From Melitaea cinxia (Eukaryota > Arthropoda > Insecta > Lepidoptera > Nymphalidae): a DNA stretch of 64,000 nt. A program made the position numbers and the translations under genes. Shown piece by piece: positions 21,211 to 32,868 of this stretch (positions are counted from its first letter, which is position 1; the number at the start of each line of letters is the position of its first letter). The stretch is from contig NC_059415.1 in the NCBI RefSeq assembly GCF_905220565.1, positions 8,794,501 through 8,858,500 of the forward strand. The letters are read 5' to 3'. Under the pieces are notes generated by a model. The model did no database searches. It saw only the letters and a program-made list of their open reading frames with translations, and had not been told where the DNA came from.

Positions 21211-21338
21211 ATCATATCAAAAATTTCGATTTAGCGGGTACATCGTTCCATAGCTTAATTGGCTAGAGCACCGACACGGTCAGTCAGAAATGCAGGATCG
21301 ATCCCCGCTGGAACGGTCGATTTTTGATATGATATTAA
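21208..21338 (+). mobile_element. Small foldback enclosing a tRNA-like sequence
   Basis: The outer arms are inverted repeats, ATCATATCAAAAATTTCGA at 21210 and the complement of TCGATTTTTGATATGAT ending near 21334. Between them lies a 72-nt tRNA-like fold. The inner part also occurs at 26161-26212, so it is dispersed. Confidence 0.6.
21244..21315 (+). other. tRNA-like sequence, probably not a working tRNA
   Basis: CGTTCCA (21244) pairs perfectly with TGGAACG (21309) as a 7-bp acceptor stem. The D arm GCTT/GAGC and box A (TAGCTTAATTGGC) are present, and box B reads GGATCGATCC. The T stem and anticodon stem each have a mismatch, and the anticodon loop ACGGTCA lacks U33. It is best read as a SINE head or tRNA relic. 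Confidence 0.5.
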
Positions 21339-22489
21339 AAAATGAAACCATTAAGTTATAGAAAAGAAGTGTTTAGTATATTTTATCGTTATCCATACGA
21401 ATGTGACAAAGTTGAACGCACTAATCTCAGGACACTAATATTCTAATTACTAAGAATTGTATGGTTTTATGAAACTACTATGCAAGTGAAACTTTATTAA
21501 AAAACATTTACATTAATACACAGATCCAAACACATAAATACCGCGGAACACTTGCACGAATAAGTGAGAATATAAATGCTGACCGTGTACAGCTGATGTG
21601 AGCTACGGGCGCCGCCATATTGGCCTTGGCTGCTGCCATGCGTCTTTCACCTTATCCCTACTGCGCGGCCAGCTTTATTGCGACATGTGGATAGATGAAC
21701 GAAAAATGTTGGGGCGATAGAAAAAAAAATGTGCTTTAAAAATATTTTTCTAATGAATAGCCTATTTATCCAGGAAGACTATAAATAGGTTATATTACAA
21801 CACGCTATGACTTATAAGGGCAGATAAATAATTAAAAAAAAAGAGCAGGGCCAGACTGATAGCATAAAAGGCAAACAAATAATATTTCTCCTTGCTTGTT
21901 TGCGGGTGACGCTGCAGGTAAAAACTAGTTCTCAGACAATGAATAAATAAAACTATTTCGTAAGCATCGTAAACGACAGTATTCAATGAACCGACACTTC
22001 TGTTTATGTGAACGATAAATATGTAAATCCGTAATGTCCAACAATATCCTGGTGTTTTTTAAAAAACAGTTGACGGTTTGATTTATACTGGTTCTGTATT
22101 CTGAATATATCATAGGATTTTTTTTACCGTTTAACATACACACGCGTTCTACTTTAAGCGCCTTAATAGGTACCTTTTTTGACGCAGCTACCTGATATAC
22201 AAATCTATAAAGTATTTTTTTTAATAAATATGTAGTACATAAATAAATATTACACATAACATCTAGGTTCAGGAAAATAAATAATTCACGAATCTGGAGG
22301 GGGTCATTGCCAACTGCGCTGACGGCCAAAACACGCACACAAATACAAAAACGCACGCACTACGCATATCTACTATGTAAATTTTACAGGCAGTTGCTGA
22401 TAATTCCTTGCGTAATAGCTATCAAACGTTACATGTGTGCTGTTTGATAGTTAGCACTTTTAGGATGTCCTAAACGGAAATAGCAGATT
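21339..22489. other. Intergenic DNA, nothing recognised
   Basis: A 143-codon minus frame at 21925-22356 has no recognisable domain, signal or splice context and is judged chance. The rest shows no supported feature. Confidence 0.45.
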
Positions 22490-22660
22490 TAGGTCTAGCA
22501 GAACAGGAAATATCTTACTCAAAATCTGGAGCAGCACGACTGCACCGAATATTACTGCTCTCAAACAGTACCCTGTTTTTGAGATAAGACAAGTACTTTA
22601 TTGACTTTACCAGCGGTTCACGTGACGACATTGCTAGCGTTTCTCTTGACATGGACCACC
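22490..22660. mobile_element. SINE-like family D, degraded
   Basis: AACAGGAAATATCTTACTCA, AAATCTGGAGCAGCACGACTG and a following block match other copies of this family (24695, 50790, 62205). The 3' half is lost. Confidence 0.5.
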
Positions 22661-23164
22661 GGAACGGTTATTGAGCTTAATTACATTTTTTTACTAAAAC
22701 GACTTCAACGCAAATAAGTTTTTACGGTATTTTTACGGAACCATGAAAGCAGACGCAGTCGCATCGTAAAATAAACATTCCGCTTTAATAGGCCAAGATT
22801 AACACATAGCATTACATTTGTTACGGGCTCAGGTTGTTGAATAATTAATTTGTTTAAGGGATATTGGAGTTGTTTAAGCGGATATAGGGTAATGGCGTCT
22901 CGTTCGACACTGGGATTTAATTCTGTGCCTCTTGTGATAAGTGATATAAGTTGAGTTGTATAGTTATTTGCGATTTTAACATGAGTATTATCGGGAAAAA
23001 AATACATTTTTTTGGTCGTATACACTTTTTTTCTATTTGCTGAATATCGATATATGTCACTGGAAGTATTCAATACTTTCGTACTTTGTGATTTAAGTGC
23101 GATTGTACTGAATTCACAATTAATTTTTAATAAATTTTTCGTGGATACTGATGTATCTAGAGTT

Positions 23165-23318
23165 ATCAGTTTAGCCTATCGCAGTCCACTGCTGGACTTA
23201 TGCCTCCACAAGCTCGCGCCAAAAATGGCGTGAAATCATCTGTGTTGCCCATAGTCAACTACGCTGGGCAGGCGGGTTGGTGACGGCAGGACTGACTTTG
23301 TCGCACCGAAGACGATAT
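23165..23318 (-). mobile_element. SINE family A, 3' part
   Basis: CAGTCCACTGCTGGAC to GTCGCACCGAAGACG matches the first 140 bp (plus-strand view) of 11889-12218. It is truncated at its 5' end. On the minus strand the RTE-like tail is the terminal part. Confidence 0.75.
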
Positions 23319-23744
23319 CTAGAGTTATAACCCTTTGAAACTAAAACCTGGTAAAATTCAGGTAAGTTATGTGAACAGGCGAATCATAACAAAGACTTGA
23401 AGAGGAATTGAGAGACAACGATTTGACTGGGAACACAAACTCCCTCAATTACAATAGTGATAATTGTATAAATAAATAAATAAATACATAAATAAATACA
23501 TAAATAAATAAGTAAATAAATAAATATTTTTAAAAATAAAATATAATGTACCTGTATAGTGAGAATGTAAACTTATAGTAGGTATTGAAGGAAATAAATA
23601 AAAAATAATAATGTACACAAAAAGTTACAAGTTAAAATTACTTTACATATTATTAATTAATTATAGGCTTCTTTGTTGTTTGGTGATAGCTGCAAGATAG
23701 TAGTATAGTTTTGTAGCTGTTTTCGCTTATTTCGTTACTGGCTG
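23319..23744. other. Intergenic DNA with an AAATA microsatellite
   Basis: The stretch 23470-23530 is a run of AAAT/AAATA units. Nothing else recognised. Confidence 0.5.
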
Positions 23745-23824
23745 TGCCCGCGACTTCGTCCGCATTTAACAAAAAAGTTATTGTTGTTAAGCTGTAGATA
23801 TTTGGTGACTAACTTAGCTAAAAA

Positions 23825-23950
23825 ATTGTTTCTATATTCTAATACTATCCGCCAATCCACAGTGGAGCAGCGTGGTGAATTAAGCTCCAATTCATTTCCT
23901 ACATGGAAAGAGACCGTTTCCCAGTAGTCGGATGTCAAAGGCTGAATGAA
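23825..23950 (+). mobile_element. SINE family B, 3' part
   Basis: CCGCCAATCCACAGTGGAGC, AGCGTGGTGAATTAAGCTCC, CCTACATGGAAAGAG and CAGTAGTCGGATGTCAAAGG correspond to the last 120 bp of 42040-42383. The RTE-like tail is recognisable. Confidence 0.7.
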
Positions 23951-24694
23951 TCAATAATATTCTATATACATTATTTAATTAATCAATAATATATACTAAT
24001 ATGAAGAGGCAATGTTTGTTAAATTATTTATAAGAGCTTTATATGGAGTTCCATATTAACTACATAAAAAATAACTATTTAGCCGATTCTAAAAATTCGT
24101 CCACCAGAAAAAAAAGCAAAAAATCTGCATCACCTACTTCCAGTAAAATTTTGACTTAATTTTTTTAATAAGTTTAATTTTAATTAAAGTTATCTTTTCA
24201 TTTTTTATACTTAGTAACTAACTTTCAGCCCGTGGTTTCGCCCGCGTGGTATATACGATTCTTGTTGTTTCGCTTTCTCTCATTAAAATATAGTCCATGT
24301 CACCTAGCAACAACGTAATTTTTGTTAAATTACTTTTAAAGATTAATTTATTAGTTTTAAAGTTATAAAAATTAAAAAAATATCGAATATATCATCTGTA
24401 TAACATTACGATAGAAATATAGAAGTAAACGACATATACCTATCACTTATTTGTTGTACAATATCGGTAGTAGATGGCAAGTCACTCAAAGAAAATGTGA
24501 CAGAGCGTCGATCAATATGATCCTTTACATCAGAGCAGCGAAAATGTGTAAGGATACGACATTATTATAAATAGGCCCATGTTAGAAAACTTTTAAATTG
24601 ATACACAGGATTTTCTAGAATTTTCATTGTTAATTTATCTTTGACCCTAAGTAGCTTAAATCATAAAATTTAGTTAATGTTCATTTTGGTAGGA
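23951..24694. other. Intergenic DNA, nothing firm
   Basis: The piece 24225-24310 (AGCCCGTGGTTTCGCCCGCG, TAGTCCATGTCACCTAGCAA) is part of a dispersed repeat also seen near 32020-32120. No gene. Confidence 0.45.
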
Positions 24695-24880
24695 ATATCG
24701 GAAAATAAGTTGTTAGCATCTGGAGCTGATCGACTGGGGAAGTATGATAACCTTACACAATAACTCACCCAAATAAAACTTTTTGCAAGTAGTGTTGTGT
24801 TCCTATAAGGAACAAGATAGTGCTAGTGGTTATGGATTCGATCCTTGCACATTCTAGTCTGGGCAATCATTGTCTTCTAT
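24695..24880 (+). mobile_element. SINE-like family D, degraded
   Basis: GTTAGCATCTGGAGCTGATC, TGTTGTGTTCCTATAAGGAACA and the spacing between them match other copies at 50790 and 62205. Confidence 0.45.
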
Positions 24881-25304
24881 ATTTCCGTAAATTCCATTTT
24901 CCAAAACATATTTCGCATCCAACTTGCCTGCTACTTGTATATATTATGTGTTTATTAACTACATTAGATTAAAAATCACGAATTAATTTCTCATAAGATT
25001 CTAAACATAAAACTAAGACAACTTACTTTTTACGTTAAACAGACAAAGAAATAGGCAAAACTACTGAATAAATAAAATAAACTAAAAGAGTAATTATGGA
25101 GAAAGAAGTAAATTAAAAAAAGATTCCTGTCCACACTGAAGCGACAGTACTTTGAAAGAGATTATGAGGACGAACAATTTGTTTCTCAGATTGATTGCAC
25201 TCAGCGATAATGTCGACGGTAATTTTAAAGATTTATGTGACTATAATTTACTATTCGACTAAATAGTGAGACATAGTGACCATGAATGTGAAATATGTAT
25301 TATC

Positions 25305-25575
25305 TAATATATAAAATTCTCGTGTCATGGTGTTAAACATTGAACTCCTCCGAAACGGCTCGACCGATTTTAATAAAATTTTGTGGGCATATCGGGTAGG
25401 TCTGACAATCGGTCAACATCTATTTTTCATACCCCTGTTATAAGGGGGAGGGGGGGATTAAGCGGGTTAGTAACATATATGGCAAAGAAAAGTTTGCGGG
25501 GTCAGCTTGTTTCTATATATATTTATAAACAAAATTTAGTTATAACAGTCGGCTGTTACCTATAACACAAGCATT
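25305..25575 (+). repeat. Dispersed repeat joined to a SINE C 3' piece
   Basis: 25305-25500 reads AAAATTCTCGTGTCATG, CTCCGAAACGGCTCGACCG, ATATCGGGTAGGTCTGA and a GGGGGAGGGGGGG run; copies lie at 29790-29915 and, inverted, 62990-63145. It is followed at 25535-25575 by CAGTCGGCTGTTACCTATAA, which belongs to SINE family C. Confidence 0.6.
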
Positions 25576-25962
25576 TATTTGCTTGCGTTGCTTCTCATCG
25601 CACGCCTTATCGTTTCTTAAGAAGTAAAACTCTACTAAAATAAATAAGATAATTTAAACTTAAATTCCTATAAGAAGATTCTAACAATAAGTCCATTCTG
25701 CGAAATAAAATTGCTATTCTCAGTTCCCACAGATGTTATTAAGGTCATAAAATAATAATATAAATAATTTTTCGTGAATTTTTCCCTAGCGAAAATATGG
25801 CCGGAGTTCCGGCGCTAATTTTGCGAAAACAGGAAAACCTTTATATCTCTCTTCCTTACATATTTGTTGATAATAAATACAATGTGTAATGTTAAGGAAG
25901 TAGCTTTGGTATCTTTGTGAGAATATTTTGTTTCATAGACAAAAGCTATTGAAAGAATGTAA

Positions 25963-26160
25963 TTTTGTTTGCCCGCACACGAAAAAAACTGACATTAATC
26001 ACATGGACAAGTAATACAAAGTAGGTAGACGAAAAAATAGCCAATTAAATATGCGTTATCAAAGATTAATCAAAAAGTGGTCACCAAGTCTCAAATTTAA
26101 ATGGGACCACCAAAACAAACATTTTCGAGTAAAACAAGAATCATCAAGATCGGTACACCC
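25963..26160 (+). repeat. AACCGACTTC repeat, 5' part
   Basis: It starts TTTTGTTTGCCCGCACACG and follows the long copy at 10935 for about 200 bp, then stops abruptly at CGGTACACCCG, where the tRNA-like piece begins. Confidence 0.7.
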
Positions 26161-26215
26161 GTTAGCGGGTACATCGTTCCATAGCTTAATTGGCTAGAGC
26201 ACCGACACGGTGAGT
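26161..26215 (+). repeat. tRNA-like piece, second copy
   Basis: TTAGCGGGTACATCGTTCCA onward is nearly identical to 21231-21285 for 50 bp, then diverges. It keeps box A and the anticodon arm but lacks the T arm and the pairing acceptor strand. Confidence 0.75.
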
Positions 26216-26234
26216 CGGAGTACTTTTTTTATAC

Positions 26235-26345
26235 GACTAGGTCGGTAAACAGGCATGCGGCCCATGTGATGGTAAGCGGTTACCGTAGCCTATAGACGCC
26301 TGCAACACCAAAAGCGTTGCAAGAGCGTTGCCGTACCCCCATCCG
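26235..26345 (-). mobile_element. SINE-like family D, 3' part
   Basis: GTCGGTAAACAGGCATGCGG, GTGATGGTAAGCGGTTACCG and CGCCTGCAACACCAAAAGCG are the complement of the 3' half of 62205-62460. Confidence 0.7.
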
Positions 26346-26784
26346 TCCCCAGGAACTTTCTATTTTACTCACCACAAGAACAGAACACTGCTTAAGACCA
26401 GTATTATTCAACCATGATCTTCTTTAAGGTTGTGGTACTTTTCTAGCTCAGCAGATTTTCAGAAGGATATTTTCTGCTCTTCCTGACCTCAATAAGGCGA
26501 TGAAATAACAGTAATTATTGTTCTAACTGGAGTAAAGATTTTAGTTCAATGGCGATATATTTCAGCTGCTCCAATCTTACTTTTATAATTTAATACATCA
26601 AAGGTTAAATAAAATGAAAATAGAAGTTTAATTACTAGCATCAAGTAGGTATAATATTGAAACTAATAACTTGGCTTCCGCCACCTGGCGGAGTGCCATT
26701 AATTAAGATCTTAATACCTTAAAATTGAAATTCTGTTTGCACTTATCGATGTTGAAAGTTTGTTTTTTTATTTTATTTTACTTT
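26346..26784. other. Intergenic DNA, nothing recognised
   Basis: No supported gene or repeat. Confidence 0.45.
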
Positions 26785-27010
26785 TAACCGAAAAGGAGGA
26801 AGTTGTCCATTATCTATAACGTATTTTGTTTCTTAAATTAAAAAAAAAAAGTCGAATTAAAAACCTCCAGATTTTTTTAAGTCGTTTGAAAACTATTTCA
26901 GTTTATTAATACGTAAAGAAAAACTTTGTACCCATTTTGACGTGTTTGCGTGGACGGAGGAGGATGAAATTTCGCACATTTCTCTTATAGTTTATATAGA
27001 TATATATAAT
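26785..27010. repeat. AACCGACTTC repeat relic and the 4146-type repeat
   Basis: 26785-26890 has degraded ends of the AACCGACTTC family (TTAACCGAAAAGGAGGAAG and AAGTCGAATTAAAAACCTCC). 26895-27010 is the second copy of the repeat at 4146-4245. Confidence 0.5.
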
Positions 27011-27291
27011 ATATGAAACACTTACTCATGACCATTGGTTGACTGGAAGAAATCTTTTTCAGAGATAAGTCCACCTTTGCCATCGACCTTACTATTGTTT
27101 TATGTTTCTATGTATTTTTGAGTGCACTAAAGTATATATAATAAAGAGAGGGAGTGCAGAATGCTGTTATTTTTTTTAAATTATGTTATATAAGAATCAC
27201 ATTTAATCAATAAAAAAAATACAAACATTGCACACTATCATGTATTTGAACACACACGCATAAATACTCTTTTGTTTATTACAACAAGCGG

Positions 27292-27420
27292 TTGAAATCT
27301 AGATTATGGACCGTCAATTTATGGAGTTATAAGGGGCTGGAGGGGAGAGAGGGGTAGCGAGCTACCCTCTACGCCTCAAAACCTCGTATATCGACGACGG
27401 TCCATAATCTAAATTTTAGC
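27292..27420. mobile_element. Short inverted-repeat element
   Basis: The arms TCTAGATTATGGACCGTC (27298-27315) and GACGGTCCATAATCTAAA (27396-27413) are inverted repeats. Inside, GGGTAGCGAGCTACCCT is a second, central palindrome. The whole 129-bp unit would fold into one long hairpin; MITE-like. Confidence 0.6.
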
Positions 27421-27618
27421 CGAATTGTCTTTGACAACAGAACTTTCATAATTTTCAAACTTATAATTTAAATTAATAATGGTCGAATTTCGACCACTGG
27501 TCGACCACTAGTAGTACATAATTAGGGATCTCAAAAACTACACGTCAAAACTCAATCAAGTTTAATAGGGACCATACGACTAGCACCAAGTTTTGATTGT
27601 ACAATTATTACAAAAATC

Positions 27619-27981
27619 CTTGCTCGCAAACGAAAAAATACCGACTTCAAATACATCGATAATAGTAATAATACGAGTACCAGCTCGAAGCCGGTGAAAA
27701 CTTATGAAGTGTAATACAGTGTAGGTGTAAATACGCATTATTAGAGATAATTTAAAAAGTACTTGTCAGACCTCGATTAAATTTAAATGTGAACATACGT
27801 TAAGCACCACATTTTGATAAAAAAAAATCATCGAAATCGATCCATCCCGTAATTTTTTTAATAACGCGTAATCTTTGATAACGCGTGTTTACTTGACCAT
27901 TTTTTCGTCTACCTAAGTTGTATTACTTGTTGATGTAATTAAAGTCGGTTTTTTTTTCGTTTGAGAGCAAATACAATTATT
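27619..27981. mobile_element. AACCGACTTC repeat, head-to-head foldback
   Basis: Both ends are the same terminus of the family: CTTGCTCGCAAACG...ACCGACTTCAAATACATCG at 27619 and, inverted, the same block at 27925-27981. The usual other end is absent, so this is a rearranged copy with long inverted repeats. Confidence 0.65.
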
Positions 27982-28310
27982 TGAAACCTTTGTCCTTTCA
28001 ACCCAATAATACCCAGTATTCCGGGTAATAATGCAAATACGATCGCCTACGTGTAAATCTATAACTACCCACACGTGCTCACCTATGAGAAATATTTTTA
28101 TTCGTCACATTTTGACCATAAATATTCACAATACGATTTTTATAGTTTGCGGATATACAGAAACTTTGTAAGAAGTTTTAATAATTATTGATAATCTAAA
28201 TTATTTAGGTGTAAGGTATTATAAAAAAAATTAAAGTTAAACATTGTAGAAGTAAATATAGGAATAATCAAGTGAATAAAAAAAAATACGAATGACCAAG
28301 TTATATTTTT

Positions 28311-28783
28311 AATCGACTTCAAAAAAAGGTGGAGGTTACTCAATTCGACCCTATATATGTTGTGTTTTTAATGTATGTTCGGGGATAACTCCGTCGTTTA
28401 TGAACCGATTTTGATAATTCTTTTTTTGTTAGAAAGGAGATATCCCTAGTTTGGTACCATGATAAGAAAACCAGTATTTGATGATGGGATCCCAGAGAAA
28501 TCGAGGGAAACTCAGGAAATCCGCATAAAAAAAGTAAAAGTAAAAATTTACTGGGTGTACCGATTTTGATGATTTTTAATTTAATCGAAAGCCGATGTTT
28601 ATCATGTGGTCACATTTAAATTTCATCGAGATCTGATTACAACTTTTGGAGTAATCTTTGATAATGCGTATTTACTTTACTATATTTTCGTCTACCTATG
28701 GTCTACCTACATTATTTTACTTGTCGATATAATTGAAGTCAGTTTTCAGTCAGTTTTTCTTCGTTTGCCTGCAAACACAATTA
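28311..28783 (-). mobile_element. AACCGACTTC repeat, near-full copy
   Basis: It starts AATCGACTTCAAAAAAAGGTGG and ends with CGTTTGCCTGCAAACACAATT, carrying the internal GGGATCCCAGAGAAATCGAGG block. It is the inverted equivalent of 10935-11688 with a single internal unit. Confidence 0.75.
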
Positions 28784-29070
28784 TTATTAGATCATTTGTG
28801 TTTACCACTAATAAAAATACAATAATTATTTATATTACTTAATATTTATTTAATTGATTCTTTTTACTGTAATAATATTTAAATAAAGTGTGTACCTACA
28901 AAGTACACATATCAGAAGTGAAACTTCTTTGGCAAACTAATTTTTAAGTCTCGTGTATATTTATACAAATCTAAAGCTTTAGATTTCCGTTCCAGCGCCA
29001 TCTAGTTAGTTTACAATGTAATACTATCGATATTAATGTAACAACCTTTGTAGTTTCTATAATATACACT

Positions 29071-29391
29071 ATGTGGCTCTATTTACCAACATTAACAACA
29101 TTAACAGTAACTGTTGTTCGACACAGCCGTTCCATCAAAACGTTGCACGTTTCATCCGTAAAAATTTTACCCTCATGCGCCAAAAGAAATTTACTTCAAA
29201 AATACTTAGAAAATGAAAGATTGATGTGGTTTCTTTATGAAAGTGTATATTTTATGACATATTATTACAAACAATATAAAGGTTTAAGCGATTCCCGTAC
29301 TTTTCATTTTATGAGAAATAAAGCAATATTATACAGCAATATAAAAAGTCACACAGAATTGCCAAAATATCCAAATCTGAAATATAGAAAG
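29071..29391 (+). CDS. Possible first coding exon, unknown
   Basis: A 107-codon open stretch from ATG 29071 runs to a good splice donor, AAAG|GTAAGTC (29391/29392). It is rich in Lys, Tyr and Leu with no domain I recognise, begins with a hydrophobic run (MWLYLPTLTTLTVTVV) that could be a signal or targeting sequence, and has no visible partner exon. It may equally be chance open sequence. Confidence 0.2.
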
Positions 29392-29789
29392 GTAAGTCTA
29401 CGTACATAATTTGTATACCAGAGTATCAAATAAGATCACGTGTAAGAAACATAAACGAAAGTCACTTTCACAGACCATTATTCAACATTCCGCTAAAGTT
29501 GCCGAGATGCGAATTTTTTTATCAATTTTCCTGGATTATTTCACATGAACCGATTCTGAAGTGAACAATATTGATTTCCTCCCTTCTCACGGGAATCTTG
29601 AAATATTTCATCCGGAACGTCAAGCGATGACTGTGATAAATCGTAACATGTGAGAGGGTTAGGCGTGTTACTGCCTTTATGTGTTTTTTTAATCAACAAC
29701 ATGTTGATCTATATGTGTATTCAGTCACAAATGTCTTAATATTATGTTCCTACCTACTATGAGCTTGTAAAACTTATAATCTTATAAGT

Positions 29790-29915
29790 ACATAAAATTT
29801 TCGTGTCACAATGTTAGTTACAATATTCCTCCGAAACGGCTAGACTGATTTTTATGAAATTTTGTGTGCATATCGGGTAGGTCTGAGAATCGGCCAACCA
29901 TCCGGCCGTCTATTC
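29790..29915 (+). repeat. Copy of the 25305 repeat
   Basis: TCCTCCGAAACGGCTAGACTG and GCATATCGGGTAGGTCTGAG match 25340-25415 closely. Confidence 0.7.
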
Positions 29916-31334
29916 TAGACCGTAATAATTACAGCTGGCAGTTTCAGTGACTTTCTATTTCAGTGGTATTACAATGATACTGTATGTACCGTGATGAATG
30001 CATAAATGCAAATGATACAGTCTTCCCCATCCGTAATTTATCTTGATAATCACTTATCACATATTCGACATTACCGCACGTGACAAGTTAGATCCTGCGG
30101 TTTTGGACGCAGTCTGTTCTAAAGGCTTTGATCACGTCACCGGAACGCGATTATGTTGTCAATTCGACGTTCATTATTTAATTGATATTATAATGAAAAG
30201 TGTACAGTGTGTATGTGGTTACATAGAGTTTCAATATTATAAATGGATGCATAGAGGAGCGGATACATCATGAAGAAGTAAATATTGAACTAAAAATGTT
30301 AAAAAATATGATCCTTGAAATCTGTAGTAGACTAACTAGGTGAGTATCTCAACTTTACAGAAGATCACATGCAAATACTACTCTTAAACATTTTTTTTGA
30401 ATATCATAATTATCAAAAATAACCGGGGTCAATTTTTATGATATTCAAAAATGTTTAGAATTCCTAATGTGTGGGTAACAAAAAATAAAATCGTAGATAT
30501 TAAATACTACTGTTCTCAAGAAGTGTTGTGTTCCTTTAGTGAGGAAGATAGCCCGAGCTTTTGGGGATGGTCTGGGAAGGGTCGTAAAAGCGCTGCAGAT
30601 TCCCCTGCTGTTGGGTCTATATGCTACAAGTAAACGTTTTCATCAGATGGGCTTGTGTTTGTAACTTTTGTAGTTTCATTATGTCTTAAGTTTGAAACGC
30701 AAAGCTAAAAACGTGATATTAAAATAACAAAAAATATCACTCTAAATTCGACGTTAATTCCAGTCCATCGAGATTTCAATCAACACGTCGGAATCTGTAA
30801 TCGAAAAGTGAAGCTAACAAGATTTCAGTGTTGTGATCTCGAAGTTACTTTCCAACTACTGCTCAAACTTAGTTCAACCTAGATATGAGAGATTAGATAA
30901 GTCCTATTATCGCTGATTGACACAAGAATATACCAAAGTGACGAACAAATGACTTGCAAAACTATGTTAGCCTGGTAAAGTTTTGTAAGATATATATATA
31001 TATATATACCTATATTAAATCACATGGCATTTCATTATTACAAATAATTGCTTTAAAAGACTAATAATAATTATGAGTAATTTCTCTTATTTTTCTTATA
31101 ATTATATACTAATACAGAATATAGATATCAAATAATAATAATTACATAACAAATGTTCACGAGAAGTACTCTGAAGGTTTTGTGCGTAAACGACCGTATA
31201 TTTTGATTGTGTTGGCTTAGAAGTTTGATTTTCACAGCTTCAAGGGACAGTAAACCTGAGTATTCGATATGAATTTGAAACTGAAATTATTATGAAATAC
31301 TGAATATATTATATGAAATTGAACTGAAAGTTAT
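29916..31334. other. Intergenic DNA with a SINE-like family D relic
   Basis: 30520-30620 (GTGTTGTGTTCCTTTAGTGAG, GGGATGGTCTGGGAAGGGTC) is a degraded family D piece. A TA run lies at about 30989-31008. No gene is supported; a 76-codon frame at 30043 has no recognised domain. Confidence 0.45.
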
Positions 31335-31530
31335 AATAAATAAATAATGATAGACGCCACACACTCAACGGTCCTTACTAGGATTTATTCCCGTGTCAGT
31401 GGTCCGGAAATACACACAAATGTCCAGATCACGGCAAACATCTGTGTGTCTGGGATCGAAGCCGCAACCGCTAGCGCAACATCCGTAATGGAGCGCTGTG
31501 ACTGTTGCGCTAACGTGTCAAATAATACAC
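31335..31530 (-). mobile_element. tRNA-derived SINE, related to family B
   Basis: On the minus strand it begins with a tRNA-like head (GTTGCGCTAGCGGTTGCGGC, box-B-like TTCGATCCC) followed by ACAGATGTTTGCCGTGATCTGG, as in family B, but the 3' half differs. A similar unit lies at 42860-43045. Confidence 0.65.
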
Positions 31531-32528
31531 AATATCAAGATAACTTAAGAAGACTGAATATGTTAAGTGTATCTTTGTCTCAAGCAACAGTAAAGCTATG
31601 TCCCGTTTAAAATAACAAAAGCATAGTTCTGCTTACTAAACACAAAACAGACAGATAACATCTTTGTGGAAACTTTAAGATTAAGTGATATGTCAATTTC
31701 CGCAAATGCTCTAACCCTTAAACTTTTATTATTTTAGGGAATTTCAACTTTATTTCTATTGTATGTAGATTCAAAATTTGCTGCACTAATAAACATTGTT
31801 TGTTAACTTGTTCAGCTAAAATTTTCGTTTAGGATATTCCGTTAACGGGACAAAATTAAACTGTTCGACAATTTCGTTTTTAAGTTTTCTTTTATTATTT
31901 TATTTTATTCGATTAAATATATTATACGCGAATACAGGTGATTCCTGAAGATAATATTTATATAGGTATCTTATTTTTTTTTATTCTGAATTTTTATAAA
32001 ATTTTAAGCAAAAAAGCTTTTCACTCACGGCTTCGCCCGTGTAAACTTCACGATTTTGTCGATTCCGTTTTCTCCCGTTAAAATTTAGCCTACGTCACTC
32101 AGTGGTAACGTAGTATTCTCGTGGTTTTTAACAATTTTTATACTAGTTCAATAGTTCTTGAGTTATCCATTACCAATAAACAGAAAATCAAATCTTTCCT
32201 GTTCATTACCAGCAAATAGGTTAGATTGATTTTTAGGTATAAACATTATTTGACAAATATTAATTAGTTTCACAATCAACGTTTTGTTAGTAAAAAAATT
32301 ACAATGTATAATTTTCACAAGTTAACGAATCAAAAAAACAGGCTTAGTGGATATGTAATGAAATATCCTTGTAATAGGAAACAATTGGAAAATAACAGTT
32401 TATGATTAATGCATATGTCTATCAATAAACTGTAATAAGTAATATATAATGAATTCTCAAGTATATACGTAATAATAATTAAAAGGCATTTTATAAAAAT
32501 TATTTTTCGTAAATATATATCGTGTTTC
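31531..32528. other. AT-rich DNA, nothing recognised
   Basis: Only a weak repeat piece at 32020-32130 (CTCACGGCTTCGCCCGTG). No gene. Confidence 0.45.
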
Positions 32529-32533
32529 ATTAT

Positions 32534-32866
32534 TGTTAAGGAACGTCTCACATTTTCATTGCGGTGCAACTCTATAACGATTCACATCGTGTGATCCATG
32601 CTTAATTTATCGGTTATCGGTGTGAAGTATCTATATAAACTGTGAGTGCAATAGACAATCAGTGATGTGACAGAACGTTGGGTATATAAGACAGTGATTT
32701 GACATGTAAACTCTCTTTCCCATATTTCTTCTCGTCGTACGAAGTGTTTGCCTAAACAATGTAATCTTGCAATATAAAATAATTTAGTTTCTCAAATCTT
32801 TCATTTTCTCCAACTCTTCAAACAACAACTCAATAAAATACAAGCAACAAGCAATACAACGAAACA
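32534..32866 (+). repeat. BEL element 5' LTR
   Basis: 333 bp, starting TGTTAAGGAACG and ending ACGAAACA. Two TATA-like boxes (CTATATAAAC at about 32632, GTATATAAGAC at about 32682) could drive transcription, and AATAAAATACA near 32830 resembles a polyadenylation signal. No difference from 39695-40027 was seen. Confidence 0.95.
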
Positions 32867-32868
32867 TT

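Noticed and set aside
21244..21315. Functional tRNA
   Set aside because: Lacks U33, has mismatches in the anticodon and T stems and occurs as a repeat; kept only as tRNA-like.
21925..22356. 143-codon minus-strand frame
   Set aside because: No domain, no homologous feel, no splice or promoter context; AT-rich DNA of this length gives such frames by chance.
30043..30273. 76-codon frame with a Cys-rich end
   Set aside because: No recognisable family and no supporting context.
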